This document shows positions 35,369 to 46,326 of a stretch of 64,000 nt of DNA, piece after piece. The notes beneath the pieces were generated by a model that was given only the letters and a program-made list of their open reading frames with translations, searched no databases and was not told where the DNA came from. The stretch lies in contig MU385857.1 in assembly GCA_022497145.1 (NCBI GenBank), forward strand, positions 930,001-994,000. Direction: 5' to 3'. Made by a program: the position numbers and the translations under genes. The stretch is from Rostrohypoxylon terebratum (lineage: Eukaryota; Ascomycota; Sordariomycetes; Xylariales; Hypoxylaceae). How positions within the stretch are numbered: the first letter of the stretch is position 1; each line of letters begins with the position of its first letter.

Positions 35369-36426
35369 GGTGGTGGTAGGTAGATTGAATCGTGAGGGTT
35401 TGCGACTCAAAGGGCGGGGAGCGAAGGGACCGGCTGCGAATCGGCATGAACCAACGTGAAGTGGTTACGAAAAGGCTAAAGGACCTCGACGAGGCACTAT
35501 AAATGCATAATCGTCAGTATAGTATGCAATGGCATGCGCGCGAGCTGCGAGGAACTGTAATAATAGTAATAATAAGCTAGAAGAGAAAAACTATGTAGCA
35601 ACGCGGTTCGAGCGTGGAAGATAAAAAATAGGTGGATAAGGAGAAGTCGCACCTATGATACTAGGTACCTATTAGTACCTAGTACCGTGTTAGGTATGCC
35701 GCATACTAGGTATGATATCTCCCGAAGTGCCAGAAAACTACAGTACAAAAAGGACCTATTGAAGCTGAGATTTGATTGGTCGAAAAGGTCCCAGTAGAAC
35801 TATACCAGCATTTGATTGGATGCATTCTTTGGTTTTTCCAAGGGTCCTTGTACCTATAGTTTTCTGGCACTTCCGGAGATAGCGAATGGAGACAGGGTGA
35901 ACCTTCTAAAGGTTCCGACACGGGTGTGGGGGCAGGTTCCTATTCGGTTCTTAGCTCGGGTGCTCCTGGAGCACATGCAAGGAATACTGGAGTCTGGAGG
36001 TTTCCCAAGAAACGGTAAGATACTGGCTGTAGTGTAAAGTTTAAATTGCATCAGTGCGTAAAGGCAGCAAACCTAAAACCTAGACCCGAGGAAGTATTCC
36101 ACTCAAGTCTCTAATATAATAAACATCCTTGAGAAATCATATCATATGTATTCTACGTACTTCGTATTATTTTATTTACTAGGTATATTTAAACATTGAA
36201 GTCTTGACCGAAATACGATGTTATACGTTACTTTATTCTCGCACGGCAAATATCAAGACTTCATAACTCCACGAATTATAGCTGATGGATGATATCGTTT
36301 TATTATCCACTAGCCTCCTATCACCAATTTGATTATGGCATTAACTGAAAAGCCTTGAATTTTCAATTGTCTCCTCAACACTTACTCCCGCTATAATATT
36401 AAGCAATCTTGGTAGGATAAATCATC
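35369..36426. other. intergenic region containing a MITE-like element
   Basis: About 1 kb between the ELMO gene start and the transporter stop. It contains the inverted-repeat element at 35716-35881, CTAGGTACCTA motifs just before it (about 35660-35690), and A+T-rich sequence after 36100. No gene seen. Confidence 0.6.
35716..35881. mobile_element. 166-bp MITE-like inverted-repeat element flanked by TA
   Basis: The left end reads TATCTCCCGAAGTGCCAG and the right end, reverse-complemented, reads TATCTCCGGAAGTGCCAG. The similarity continues inward for about 40 bp (24 of the first 25 positions match, then small gaps). Both ends carry TA, compatible with the TA target-site duplication of Tc1/mariner elements. 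The interior is about 80 bp, non-coding, and holds two copies of TTTGATTGG. There is no transposase, so it would be non-autonomous. Family assignment is inference; the inverted repeat itself is plain in the sequence. Confidence 0.75.
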
Positions 36427-38397
36427 CTACGCTGTCTGTACAGGCACCTCCTTTGCAGATGCAGTCTTCTCCAGTTCTTCATGAACAACGGCGTGAACAT
36501 CTTCGCCCTGCTCCTTACGGTTCAGCACAGCCTCAATTTCAGCTTCAAGACGAGAACCGCCCTTCTTAGTCTTCCATGCGGGCAGTGCACCCTTGGCAAA
36601 TAGCACCTCAATTTCTTCAATCGTCTTACCGCACGTTTCGGGGTAAGTGAACCAGGCCTGAATAGCAGCACCGATGCAAAGCACTCCGAAGATGATAAAT
36701 ACCTTGTATTTGATGTTGAGGAAAGCCGGAGGAGTGAAGAGACCAAGGGCGAAGTTGAAGAGCCAGTTAGCTACGGCAGCCAGTGACATACCGGTCGCAC
36801 GTGTTCCGAGAGACCAGACTTCAGCAGCGTAAACCCAGGCGACAGGGGCTAAAGTAAGCGCATAGACGATGATCAGGAGATAGCTGAATGCGATGACGCC
36901 GTGTGCGGGGGAACCTGTCACTCTAATAACAACGTTATGGTTGCCACCGACACCCTCGGGAACGGGAACGCTGTAGGTGCCAAGCAAGCCACCAACAACA
37001 AAGTGGCAGACGGCCATACCGATGGAACCATAGACCAGGAGTGATCGGCGACCAGTTTTATCGATGAAGAAGAACATGATAGTCGTGAAACTAAATATAG
37101 CTAGTTAGGATCGACCATGTATTGTCCACGGGTATAAGGTATAACTTTAGGTAGTCAACTTACATGATGAAGAGGGCATATTGAATGCCGGAAGAGATCA
37201 AGTTGATATCGCCTTGGAGATCAGCCATCAGGAAGACGTATCCGATGTAATACACGATTACGTTTGCCCCCGACATTTGCTTTTTGACATGGTCAGTTTG
37301 GCACAGTTTCAAACAGGTATTTGCCGTAAGAAACTTACCTGCCACGCCTGTACGCTCATTCCGGCAAGAGTTCGCTTCCACATGCCGTTGACGAAGAATT
37401 TTCTCCATCCTGCGGCCGTCTCGCGCTCAGCGTTAAGGACAGTGAATATTTCCTCCCATTCGGCAATGACAACGGGGTCGTCCCTGTTGCCACCAGCTTG
37501 GATATCGGCGAGAACTTGAATCGCTTCCTCCTCGCGGCCGACCTTTGCAAGCCATCTTGGAGATCTAGGGAGGAACGGAAGACCCAGCATAAGTCCGACA
37601 CAGGGAATGAATTGTGTTCCCCAGGCAGTTCGGAAAGATGCCGTACCCTCAATCTTGGAGCACTACAACATCGACAACCGTTAGCACCAATTGCGCACAT
37701 CTTATTGACGTTCGAATGAAACACACGAAGAATTACTTACGCCATAGCCAATAAAGTACATGATCAAGATACCCCATTCAATAGCGAGTTGCTGGATGAC
37801 AATAATGCGACCCCGGGTGTCCTGCTGATCATTAGATATTACTGCTTATCAAGTCACAGATACGTCTATAGAATCCGACTTACACGTGGGGCGATCTCGG
37901 CGAGATAGACTGGGACTTGAGAGGAAGTAATACCGACGCAGACACCGTTCAAGACACGGCCAGCGATCAGCGAGCCGATTCCGTTAGTAGAGACTTGGAC
38001 GGCGGTTCCGACCAACCACCAGAGGCAAGCAAACATGATACTGGACACCTATTAGATCAAAGTCTCTAGCCTATATAAATAGGAGGTCATAAACACACCT
38101 ATCGCGACGGCCCCATCTATCGGAAATGGGACCGGCCATGAGACTACCAACAACAGACCCAGCAGCGAGCGCAGAACCAATGGCGCCTTGGATAACACCG
38201 GACGGATTGTTGAAGTAGTTGATGTACTGGTCGGTAATGACGATGGCAGACATAGACGAAATGTCAAAACCAAAGAGCATACCTCCAACAGTGGCTATAA
38301 TAGCCATGAAGTAGGTATTCGCTGACAGGAAATGTTAGCATTGACGCATACGGATGGGATCTAACGTCGACGTACTGATCTTTGGAAGCCGCGACAT
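36427..38397 (-). CDS. MFS sugar (hexose-type) transporter
   Basis: Seven exons: complement(36427..37090, 37164..37279, 37339..37662, 37741..37824, 37884..38040, 38099..38321, 38376..38397); introns of 54-78 bp; 529 aa. Exon 1 is only 22 bp (MSRLPKI). Sugar-porter signatures appear in order: TYFMAIIATVGGMLFGFD (first membrane helix), RWGRRD, GRVLNGVCVGITSSQVPVYL and EIAPR, IQQLAIEWGILIMYFIGYG, PRSPRWL (usually PESPRW), QQMSGANVIVYYIGYVF, DKTGRRSL, and PETCGKTIEEIE after the last helix. Twelve membrane helices are expected. Substrate is probably a hexose or related sugar taken up at the plasma membrane; the exact sugar cannot be predicted. Exon 4 could begin 3 bases later at a second AG. The intron before exon 6 ends in AAG rather than CAG/TAG. 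Confidence 0.9.
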
Positions 38398-39707
38398 CTT
38401 GATCGCTTCCCTCGAGGGCTCGTCACAAAAACCGCAAGCAAATTGACACATGAAGGCAAAGCCAGAGAGCAAAGGTAGCTTGGGGGAGAGCTTCCATCTA
38501 GGTGGAGTGAACCCTTCATATAATAAAGCTTTCTTGCATTGCATCTGATGATACCCAACGACGCTAAGCCAGAAAATCATAGACCCATTCGGGATTTTCC
38601 CGCCGTGCAGGGAAGCACGCGTCGGTCTATACACCCGTATGAGGAGCTTTCACGAAGCACCGGTCCAGGCCTGCCATGCGGAAGAGAGAGAACGGCGGGC
38701 TGCCATAGGTGCAATAACTTGCCCACTCACCCTAGGTGAGCTTACGGTTGGGGCCGACGTCACATTCTCTTCAGTATCCCAGATCCTTCACCAGCAAGGC
38801 GAGCCTATGAAGGGCTTCTCAGACGACCGGGACGCATGTTTCTCCACATATTTACTCTTTATGTTACAGTCGATGTCGAACCACCAATCGCCACCTTGTT
38901 GTGACTCTGCGGTCCTCCACATCACGCCTTTAGACACGGGGTAAGCATTTGAAATGCGGAGGCGAAGAGACTTAAATTCGTGGGCTAGCTTTTCTTCGGA
39001 CCGACAACAAGCATAGTGATTGGTGCGCATCAACGCTCGAGATCGTTCAGGGTTATTGATGTGGGGATTTTTCGCTTGTGGGGGAACTGGCGCAATTTCA
39101 CTGAACTTGGAGAAACCCTTGAAAGACCTCAACTCCATGGTACAATGTAACCTGGTTACTCGTGAAAACGTGTCTGAGATGGAGAAGCGCCAAGCTCATG
39201 AGGCTATCGTGTACGATGTCAGGTTACAGCAAAAGAATCATGGGAACTCTCGGGATTAGTTGCAGTTTCGTACGATGAATAGAACCCTTTATTGGACGAA
39301 TAAGGGTTTATCTAATGCATGGTAGAACAAAGTCTAGGGCCCTAGGTAGCAGTGGAATATGGCCGAGGCATCAATTATTCACACAAATAAAATTAGTAGA
39401 GAATTATAGGACCTTCACCGTAGTTAGTTGACTCGATATCTGTTCGGTGATCACGTAGTACAAGGAGGAATGGTAGATCACTACGCCGACAAGATGGGAT
39501 AACGATGTTAATTGGATCTCTTATTATTAAAGCTTCTCGAACCCCCACATTCGAGTCACCAGTCGCTAGCTGCAAATTCTAGAAGCACGCGAGTCTCACA
39601 AGCTAAACTCCAATAAAATATAAAAAAAAATTGAGGCCGCAGCTGTACAACCATGGAAACAAAGATCCCTGACAACCTTGGAAGTGAAACTGCTGCAATG
39701 CGTCGAC
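38398..39707. other. 1.3-kb intergenic region, no supported gene
   Basis: Lies between the transporter start and the cytidine deaminase stop. Minus ORF 38788-39138 (116 codons, real ATG) has no recognisable domain or splice partner, and I do not call it a gene. Confidence 0.5.
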
Positions 39708-40338
39708 TCAGGTAGAGCGTGCACCCGGCGGAGGAAGTGCTTCAGGTCCAAACGACAAGGGTAATAACTAGCCCCACGAACATTAGCATATGCCTATACC
39801 TCATATTTGATGAAGACTTCAGCAACCATACCTGCTCAAGACGTAATACTATATAGTCGTCATTCTTATCGAACATAATGATCGGAACGGAAAGATCGCA
39901 AAACTCCCGAATACTTTTCAAGAGTTAATACTAATGAGCTTATGCAGGATTGTCAATACTGTAAAAGCCGGGCTAAACTCACAATTGACGACACATCCCG
40001 CAAGGACTGGCCGGAGGAGCTATATCGGTCGATACTGCTACAGCCTTCATCTTTCGGTGTCCCTCGGTGACTGCCTTTCCGAAGGCTACGCGTTCTGCGC
40101 ATGTTCCGACCGGATATGAAGCATTTTCAACGTTGGCTCCGCTGAAGTAGATGCCACCAACAGAGATGATCGCTGAGCCAACTCGAAATTGGCTATATGG
40201 ACAGTAAGCTGTTGATTTGGCGGCAACAGCCCGCTGATGCAATTCGCCAAACTCCTCCGTCGTCAACCCATATTCTGAGCAGGTCTTCTTGACTGCATCC
40301 GCATCATTGGCGGAGTGTATTTCGGGCTGAGAAGACAT
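39708..40338 (-). CDS. cytidine deaminase
   Basis: Three exons: complement(39708..39767, 39832..39913, 39983..40338); introns of 64 and 69 bp; 165 aa. It hydrolyses cytidine/deoxycytidine to uridine/deoxyuridine in pyrimidine salvage, as a small zinc enzyme normally acting as a homotetramer. Key residues are present: YCPYSQFRVGSA (46-56), GANVENASYPVGTCAERVAF with Cys80 as a zinc ligand and Glu82 as the proton shuttle, and SPCGMCRQ with the ligands Cys113 and Cys116. Exon 2 gives FIREFCDLSVPIIMFDK and exon 3 the conserved LLPLSFGPEAL. The first intron ends in AAG; no other nearby acceptor keeps the frame and the CRQ|FIREF motif. Length is typical. It lies between a sugar transporter and an unknown gene, so no pathway link is evident. 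Confidence 0.93.
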
Positions 40339-41919
40339 GATGGTTCTTTCAAAAAGTAGGTGAAGCAGTGTTGAATCCGGATGGAGACTGAGTTCATCTC
40401 CAACGGTCTGGATCGGGATACTCGAAGAATGCTTCTTAGTAAGCTGTTACATAAATACTTTTATACACCGCCGGAATGGGGCAAAGTTGGCACAATCACC
40501 TTGTCTCTTGTAAGTACCTGTCTATCAAGCTAGCGAATTCATTAGGCTTGTCTCATGATAAGAACTTTGACTCCGCTTCTTCATCCATCCTGATCTGTCC
40601 TGACCAGCCATCTCAGAGTCGGTTAGTAGCGGGATTCCAATCAATTGGATCCTCAGAAAACGGAAGACGGCCAAAGCCGAAAATACTATCTTATTTTTTT
40701 CGTACTGGTGTAAGGCTTGATCCCCAGCGTTCGGCGCAGAATCGTCATTACCTCATTCCTATGCGATTCGTGAATGACAAGTTGGTCAACGGGCTACACG
40801 AGAATATATTCACTAGAAAGTCAGGTCCCAACAAGAAGCGAGTCCTTGGGCTAGCTAGCGTAAGCCACAATATATGCGAAACAACGTTTTTCTGGAGCCC
40901 CGTGGAAATCTCACATTTTCACAACAATATTTCGAGTTGAAGATTGAGCCGACCATAGGCAATTGAAAGATTTGTCACGAAGTTGACCTAATACGATATC
41001 TACAACTTCGCAGTTTCGCGCAGCGAGTATCTTTCAATTAATATTTCATATCAGGTATGGATACCTATAGTATATACTACCGGTCAAAGCCATCAGCCCG
41101 ATAACCGCAAGCCGGAACGCCGACATAACCCATTACGTCATGTATGACATCGGGGAAGCGGGTACGAAGTACAAGCATGGGGAAATTGGGACTTAAAGTT
41201 TGAGCGATCATTAGACGACAGGTTCATTTACCAAACTCACGGGTCTTGGGAAACTCTAAAGTTTCCCAAGGATCGCATACCAAGATTAAGTTCTTCTCTG
41301 TATCTGTATCTCAAAATCCGCGGCTGCTCTGCTTAGGTAAAGACCCACTGTCCTAAGGTGAAGGGCTGCATATTGCGCCTCACACCTTCACGATAACCTT
41401 ATGACGGATGCCAGGGAGCCGGCAGCCACACAGATCTCGATCAGGAGAGCCTATCACACGAACACAATAGGGTTCGGATATGTCTTGGTGACGCCACCGG
41501 GACGCCACATCCTGCTGCCAAAACTTGGACTTGGTGAGTTGCTCATGTTCGAAATCAAGGCAGCAGGGTCAGCAGTGATGTCATACGCCGCGTCCTCCGT
41601 CTACTCCAACCAGTGCTACGGAAGCCGTTTTATAAACCATGACGGCGCCGGCACTCGACTTTAATTCGATCTCGCGCGGGAGGACTAAGGTAATGTAACA
41701 TATAGTAGTTGCCGTCGTCCCAGGAGAATATACCAACCTACCTAGTTTATCTCAAATATCAAATTGTTGTACCTGAAGCGATACATACCCCTGAACAATT
41801 TTCACAGCGACATAGCAAGCAGAAAGAAGTAGGACTTGCAGACAGAGAATCGCACCTATTAATTCATTGATTCCGTAACATATCATTAAGAAATCCAAAC
41901 CACCACCGTCTCAACAACC
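40339..41919. other. 1.6-kb intergenic region, no supported gene
   Basis: Plus ORFs 40476-40940 (154 codons) and 41401-41664 (87 codons) start with ATG but have no recognisable domains and rather random composition. They are left as unsupported. The region should hold the promoters of the deaminase (-) and the 41920 ORF (+). Confidence 0.5.
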
Positions 41920-42570
41920 ATGGGCCACCCCTTCCACCCCGACGACTTCCCCATCAACAGCTCCGTCGTGCTGCAGCCGACACGCGCCTTCTACCTCAAA
42001 GGCTGCATCCACTTCAAGACGACGGCGCAAATCCTCGACCTATCGGGGCGTCTGCAGACCCCCTTCGTCGGCGACTTCAGCCACGCCTTCCTGGACGAAG
42101 CCGAGCAGGTCGCGCGCAAGCTGGCCTCCTCGCCGGCCTACGAGATAAAGTCCAGCGGCAACATGATGCGCACGCTGAAGACAATCACGGACTCCGACGG
42201 CGCCCGCGTCTGCGACCTGAACATCACCTTCGTCTCCTTCGACTCGAGCAAGGTCCGTTTCCCCAAGGACAGCCCGCACTCGCGCCACGAGATCGAGCTG
42301 TGTCCCGTGGGCGGCCGCGCGGGCGGCGAGGACGCGAAGCACGAGGCTTTCGTCAAGAACAGCATCCCGTACTTCTGGGACATGACGCGCGGACGTGTGG
42401 GGATTCTGTATAAGTGCTTGAACCAGAAGCGAGTCGAGATCGGCCGCGTCGCCGGGTACGGCTTTGACAAGGACGCTGTGCTGGTGCTGAACGGGAATGA
42501 GCTGGACGACGTGGTGGCTATCTCGACTTGTATTATCCTGCTCAATGGAAGAGATGCTATGGATGCTTAG
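41920..42570 (+). CDS. conserved-looking protein of unknown function, 216 aa
   Basis: Single exon with a good start context (CAACAACCATGGGC) and strong codon bias: GC-rich third positions that stand out from the flanks. Together these make it a credible gene. The protein is soluble-looking, with no signal peptide and no clear membrane helix. It is built of alternating strand-like segments: SVVLQPTRAFYLKG, PAYEIKSSGNMMRTLKTI, RVCDLNITFVSFDSSKVRF, RVGILYKCLNQKRVEIGRVA and DDVVAISTCIILLNGRDAMD. The pattern (beta-rich, ending in a hydrophobic helix around 'VVAISTCIILLNGRD') recalls the tubby-like/LURP-one superfamily, but that is only an impression. No function is assigned. Confidence 0.7.
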   Translation: MGHPFHPDDFPINSSVVLQPTRAFYLKGCIHFKTTAQILDLSGRLQTPFVGDFSHAFLDEAEQVARKLASSPAYEIKSSGNMMRTLKTITDSDGARVCDLNITFVSFDSSKVRFPKDSPHSRHEIELCPVGGRAGGEDAKHEAFVKNSIPYFWDMTRGRVGILYKCLNQKRVEIGRVAGYGFDKDAVLVLNGNELDDVVAISTCIILLNGRDAMDA

Positions 42571-42829
42571 GGGTTTACGACACGAGATGGAATGACTGAT
42601 GAAAAGCGATGATGGATTCGCATTTGGGAAGGAGAACGGGAAACTGCATGTTTTGCCTAATTGTACTAATTAATAAGTCATAATCAAATTCACAAGAATG
42701 CAATTCTCTACGCGCCGGTCTATGCTCTCCCTGCAGCAAATTGCGATCATGATGCCCGCAAGGAACTAACAATGTCTAGTGGTCTACCAACCGCTCCAAA
42801 CGCCTGATCCCAAAACTCCCCCTTCCGAT

Positions 42830-44133
42830 TTATTCCCAACCCCAGAACTCGTAGATACGTTCTAGAGTCTGGGGCCCGTGTGTGAAAGGAAAGTTGTGCG
42901 AGCCAGGAACGATGCTCCAATATACGTTATCCTTTCCACCAAGAAGAGGGAGGGCATCTTCTGTGTAGTCGTCCCTCTGAATCATGTTATCGTTCTTTCC
43001 AAGCAATACGGCGGTGGTATTGGGCTTTCGCTTAGCCAGCTGTCGCCAGTAATCATGCTGGTCCATTAACGGCGCGTATCGGAGTGTCGACATAAAAGCC
43101 TGCACGAATCCCCTGTGAAATTCGAGCGTCCAATGCACGGCATCCATAACCTTGCGCTCGAAGGGTGTCTGCGGCGGCTCGCCCACGGGATCGACCGCCT
43201 CTTGGACTGCAAGGTCGACGTAGTCCTCGCTATGCTCAGTCTTGAGCGGAGCTTTGGTAGATGCATCGGAAATCGACATTCTAACTTTCTTGGACACTGA
43301 TGAGGCGATAGGCTGTCGTAAGCGAATCTTCGTGAGCCACGAGAGGATACGGTCTGGTATGACGCCAGAGGTGAAGATGAACCGACTCGCGCCGCCAATA
43401 TTCTCCGGGCGAATAAGTCCAGCGGGCGCGAGGAGAATCAGAGTCTCAACCATATTTGGGAAGGTAGCCGTGAAGTTAGCAGCGATAGCTCCGCCGAGCG
43501 AATAGCCGATAATATGAAGGCCATTATCACCCGTCCATGACAATTTGGAGGATGCCAGGACAAGCAATATTTGGGTGACAAATAGTCTGGTGTCGTAAGG
43601 CACATCGCCGGGCGCATCACTGAAACCTCGTCCAAACAGGTCCTGAGCATTTGTTAGTGGGGTTCCCCGGACTTATATGAACTCCTGGCAGGGTAACTCA
43701 CAAAAAGCATAACACGACAGCCCTTCTCGGCAAATGGCGTCGCAATATCCTTTAGAGTCATGCATGATGTACTGATTCCGTGAATAAATAAGACTTTGCG
43801 ACCATCTTCAGGCCCGAATTCATACACTCGGATATTTCCGTACTAGAAGCTTATTGTCAGATTATTGTTTCACTCATTTATTTCTCGAAATTTGAAAAGG
43901 AATACAAATCCCAAGCTTACCGGTGTGACCACATCTCGGGCGCCCGGAAACGAGTCTGGAGTATATGGAATTTGAGCAAGTTCATCTTTAGACAGCTTAT
44001 GAATCCTAGTTGAGAGAGGGCCGGGAATGATGGCTTGCTTTTGAGGCCATAGCGCCAACCGAGCAAGTGAAGTGAGCGCAACGGTTACCGCCACGGTCGT
44101 TGCGATGACCGCGGTTGACCGGGTTCCCTCCAT
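42830..44133 (-). CDS. membrane-anchored alpha/beta hydrolase
   Basis: Three exons: complement(42830..43642, 43702..43842, 43921..44133); introns of 59 and 78 bp; 388 aa. Residues 7-28 form one hydrophobic segment (VIATTVAVTVALTSLARLAL), probably a signal anchor. The hydrolase fold follows: VLFIHGIS with the HG oxyanion motif (about 92-93), DLFGRGFSDAPG, nucleophile elbow GYSLGG (Ser about 166), and a C-terminal catalytic-His candidate in VPGSHNFPF (about 367). The acid residue is likely in LLGKNDNMI. Similar fungal proteins are annotated as generic hydrolases, with esterase, lipase or epoxide-hydrolase-like chemistry possible. The substrate is unknown. Phase-0 junctions at CCG|TAC and TTT|GAC give uninterrupted family motifs. 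Confidence 0.88.
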
Positions 44134-44980
44134 TCCAACCGAAACCGATACCCAAACCCACCGTCCAAAGTCCGATGATTCCTATGATACTGACGTCTTG
44201 GCGAGACTTTAGACTTAGAACCTAGGTCCTAGGTCCTAGGTTTTTGACAAGTCTAATTTTTGTGAGTAAGAAAGAGGAACTTTCCGGTCCACCTTTGCAA
44301 ACACAGAACCGACGGATTATAGAAATGTTAGGGTTGAAAAGGTTCAATGTTATCTTGAAACGTGCAACAGGGCACAATATGTTTTAAGTACTTTGTATCG
44401 GGGAAGTCATCAGTGACACAAAGAGACACACCGAAGCTCAGCTGACTGTAACGCTAGTTAGGTCTAGTTATGTATAATTGCATAGTGTGTAACTCGAACG
44501 GTCCCCACAGCCACCCGATATTCCCGATATTCCCACGTGGCGTCCTGGGGATTGTAGTACAAAGGACCAAGTTTTCACTTCCGCCTACCTAGTAGTAGAC
44601 TTTTCGCCTCGCTCGTCACTTCCCCGTGATTTCTCTACATGACTAACTTAGTTTCTATAATGATTTTCATAACACCCTATGATCTCTTTAACATTATGCC
44701 TTCTATCTATGCGCCCAGGCAACAGCGAGGCACTCAAGGGGGGGGGGGGGTTACGATTCGCTGAATCCTGACCCAAAGACTCGTTTTAAAGCCTATAACC
44801 ACTATAGGCAGAAGCATACAATAACCTTAGTGAACTTGAGCTCGAACTCATGAATACTATTACTATATACTCACACTGAGGCATACAACATCTAGTCAAG
44901 TATAACGAATCAAATAGCCACCATACTCCACCATTGTAACGCAACATATAGCAGTGATCCAGGCTAGTCTTCTGACCATG
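44134..44980. other. intergenic region with CCTAGGT array and G-run
   Basis: Holds the hydrolase promoter and the SDR 3' end. It contains the 22-bp CCTAGGT array (44220-44241) and a 13-G homopolymer (44738-44750) that may be length-unstable or misassembled. No gene seen. Confidence 0.6.
44220..44241 (+). repeat. 22-bp CCTAGGT heptamer array, copy 2
   Basis: An A followed by three CCTAGGT units. It is identical to the copy at 46580-46601 and to the reverse complement of 22473-22494. It lies about 90 bp upstream of the alpha/beta hydrolase ATG. Confidence 0.85.
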
Positions 44981-45934
44981 TCACAAAGTATACCCAGCAT
45001 CCATCACAACGTTTACCCCCGTGATACTCCTGCTCTTCGCGAAAAGAAGAACCTGCTCCGCGACATCCTCGACAGTGACGGCGCGTTTAAGTTTGGTCTT
45101 CTGGATATGGCCCTGTTTTATCTCGTCGGAGAAATTCTCCGCCCAGTCCTAAATCTATCTGTTAGATATCCTCGCTCTTCGGCATATCAGAATTGATCGG
45201 ATATCTTACAGTGAGCAGCAAACCCGGAGATACGCTATTAACCCTGATCTTAGGAGCAGCCATGACCGCCAGCGCTTTCACCAGATGGATTTGCGCGGCT
45301 TTGGTGACGGCATAAGGCTGTCAAGTGTTATCACAAGCTCTGATCGGGTAACATTGACCGAAGCGACTTACCAGAGAGCTTCCACTAGGTATCACTCCGG
45401 CGATGGAGGCTGTGGTGATGAAAGCGCCTTCGGACTCATCGAGGTATTTCTTAGCGGCCTGCATAAGCCACATGTGAGATTTCACGTTCAGATTGAAAGT
45501 CCGATCCCAATCCTCTTCATGCGCATTGTCATCGATGCTAGTCCAGCCACGGCTGCAGGCACGTCGTCAGCAGTTATCTACAAGAAGACACATAACTTTC
45601 GAGCAAGATGTGCCGAACGAATATCGATGACTTACAAGCGAGTCCATCCGCCATTTGAGAAGATGACGTCTAGCCGACCGAACCTATCGACGGTCTCCTT
45701 GACAAGGCGATTTATATCGTCTCGGCTACCTAGATCAGCCCTAATAACGGCGAAGTTTTCGCTGGAGCTATCGGCGGGTAGGGTAGAAAGGGCAGGTAAT
45801 TCAGCGAGGAGCTTATTTGCTCGTTCTTCGTTGTTGGCATAGTTCACGATCACTTGGAAGCCGTTCTTGGCGAAGAGCCGACACGCTGCTGCTCCGAGTC
45901 CGGCGCTTCCCGCCGTGATTAATGCAACGGGCAT
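44981..45934 (-). CDS. short-chain dehydrogenase/reductase (classical SDR)
   Basis: Four exons: complement(44981..45148, 45210..45317, 45372..45552, 45636..45934); introns of 61, 54 and 83 bp; 251 aa. A Rossmann-fold NAD(P)-dependent oxidoreductase. Motifs: ALITAGSAGLGAAACRLFA (cofactor-binding TGxxxGxG, here TAGSAGLG), DVIFSNGGW (NNAG variant), LNVKSHMWLMQAA, catalytic Ser149 in TTASIAG, and catalytic Tyr162/Lys166 in PYAVTKAA. KIRVNSVSPGLLLT follows, and the C-terminus is TGVNVVMDAGYTL. Length is typical of classical SDRs. Substrate is unknown; relatives are simply 'SDR family'. The acceptor of the last intron was chosen to avoid two closer AGs that would place a stop in frame (TTAG|GAC). 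A long plus-strand ORF (45285-45842) over this gene is an antisense shadow. Confidence 0.9.
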
Positions 45935-46326
45935 GACTATGTTACCCTTGTTTGCTTTTATTTTATTTTATTTTTAAAAAAAAATGAAATTGCCCAAGCA
46001 AGACTTAATTTACAAAGTAGCCTCAAAAAAAAAAAAAAAAAGAGCTGGTCTATCTTAGTACATCTGAGTTCACGTATTAGCTGAGCTACCTTCTGCGGTA
46101 CCTAGGCCCTGGGTATCCATCCATCCACAATATAAGATGAGGGGTTCCTCGGGAATTAAGTCGTGCTATAAGTAACGGCAACAAAGCGCCGCATCTATTA
46201 CTAGGAGGTCCTAGTTATAGTAAGCACCGGGCAGGGACTTGACACCCTTAGGTAACTCTAACAAACGCCATCCAATTTGTATACTTTTCTACAACCATAG
46301 TAATCTACACATGACGCAGAACTCCG
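45935..46326. other. intergenic region with 17-A homopolymer
   Basis: Holds the SDR promoter and the 3' end of the secreted-protein gene, with A runs at 45975-45984 and 46025-46041. A sequence resembling a tRNA A-box around 46075-46093 on the minus strand has no matching B-box. Confidence 0.55.

Noticed and set aside
35369..35410. Upstream extension of the ELMO protein
   Set aside because: The frame begins with TTG; the ATG at 35368 with MDQADIPALL is the sensible start.
38788..39138. 116-codon minus ORF
   Set aside because: Random-like composition and no recognisable features between two well-defined genes.
40476..40940. 154-codon plus ORF upstream of the cytidine deaminase
   Set aside because: It starts with ATG but shows no domain, no coding bias and no partner exon; left unsupported.
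44738..44750. 13-G homopolymer as a functional G-quadruplex
   Set aside because: A single uninterrupted run with no spaced G-tracts nearby; more likely a slippage or sequencing artefact.
45285..45842. 185-codon plus-strand ORF
   Set aside because: It lies antisense to SDR exons 1-3 and the introns between them. The minus strand gives a complete catalytic SDR, so this is a shadow.
46060..46100. tRNA-like segment on the minus strand (GGTAGCTCAGCTAATA)
   Set aside because: It resembles a tRNA A-box, but there is no B-box (GGTTCGANTCC) or foldable cloverleaf downstream. No tRNA could be supported anywhere in the window.
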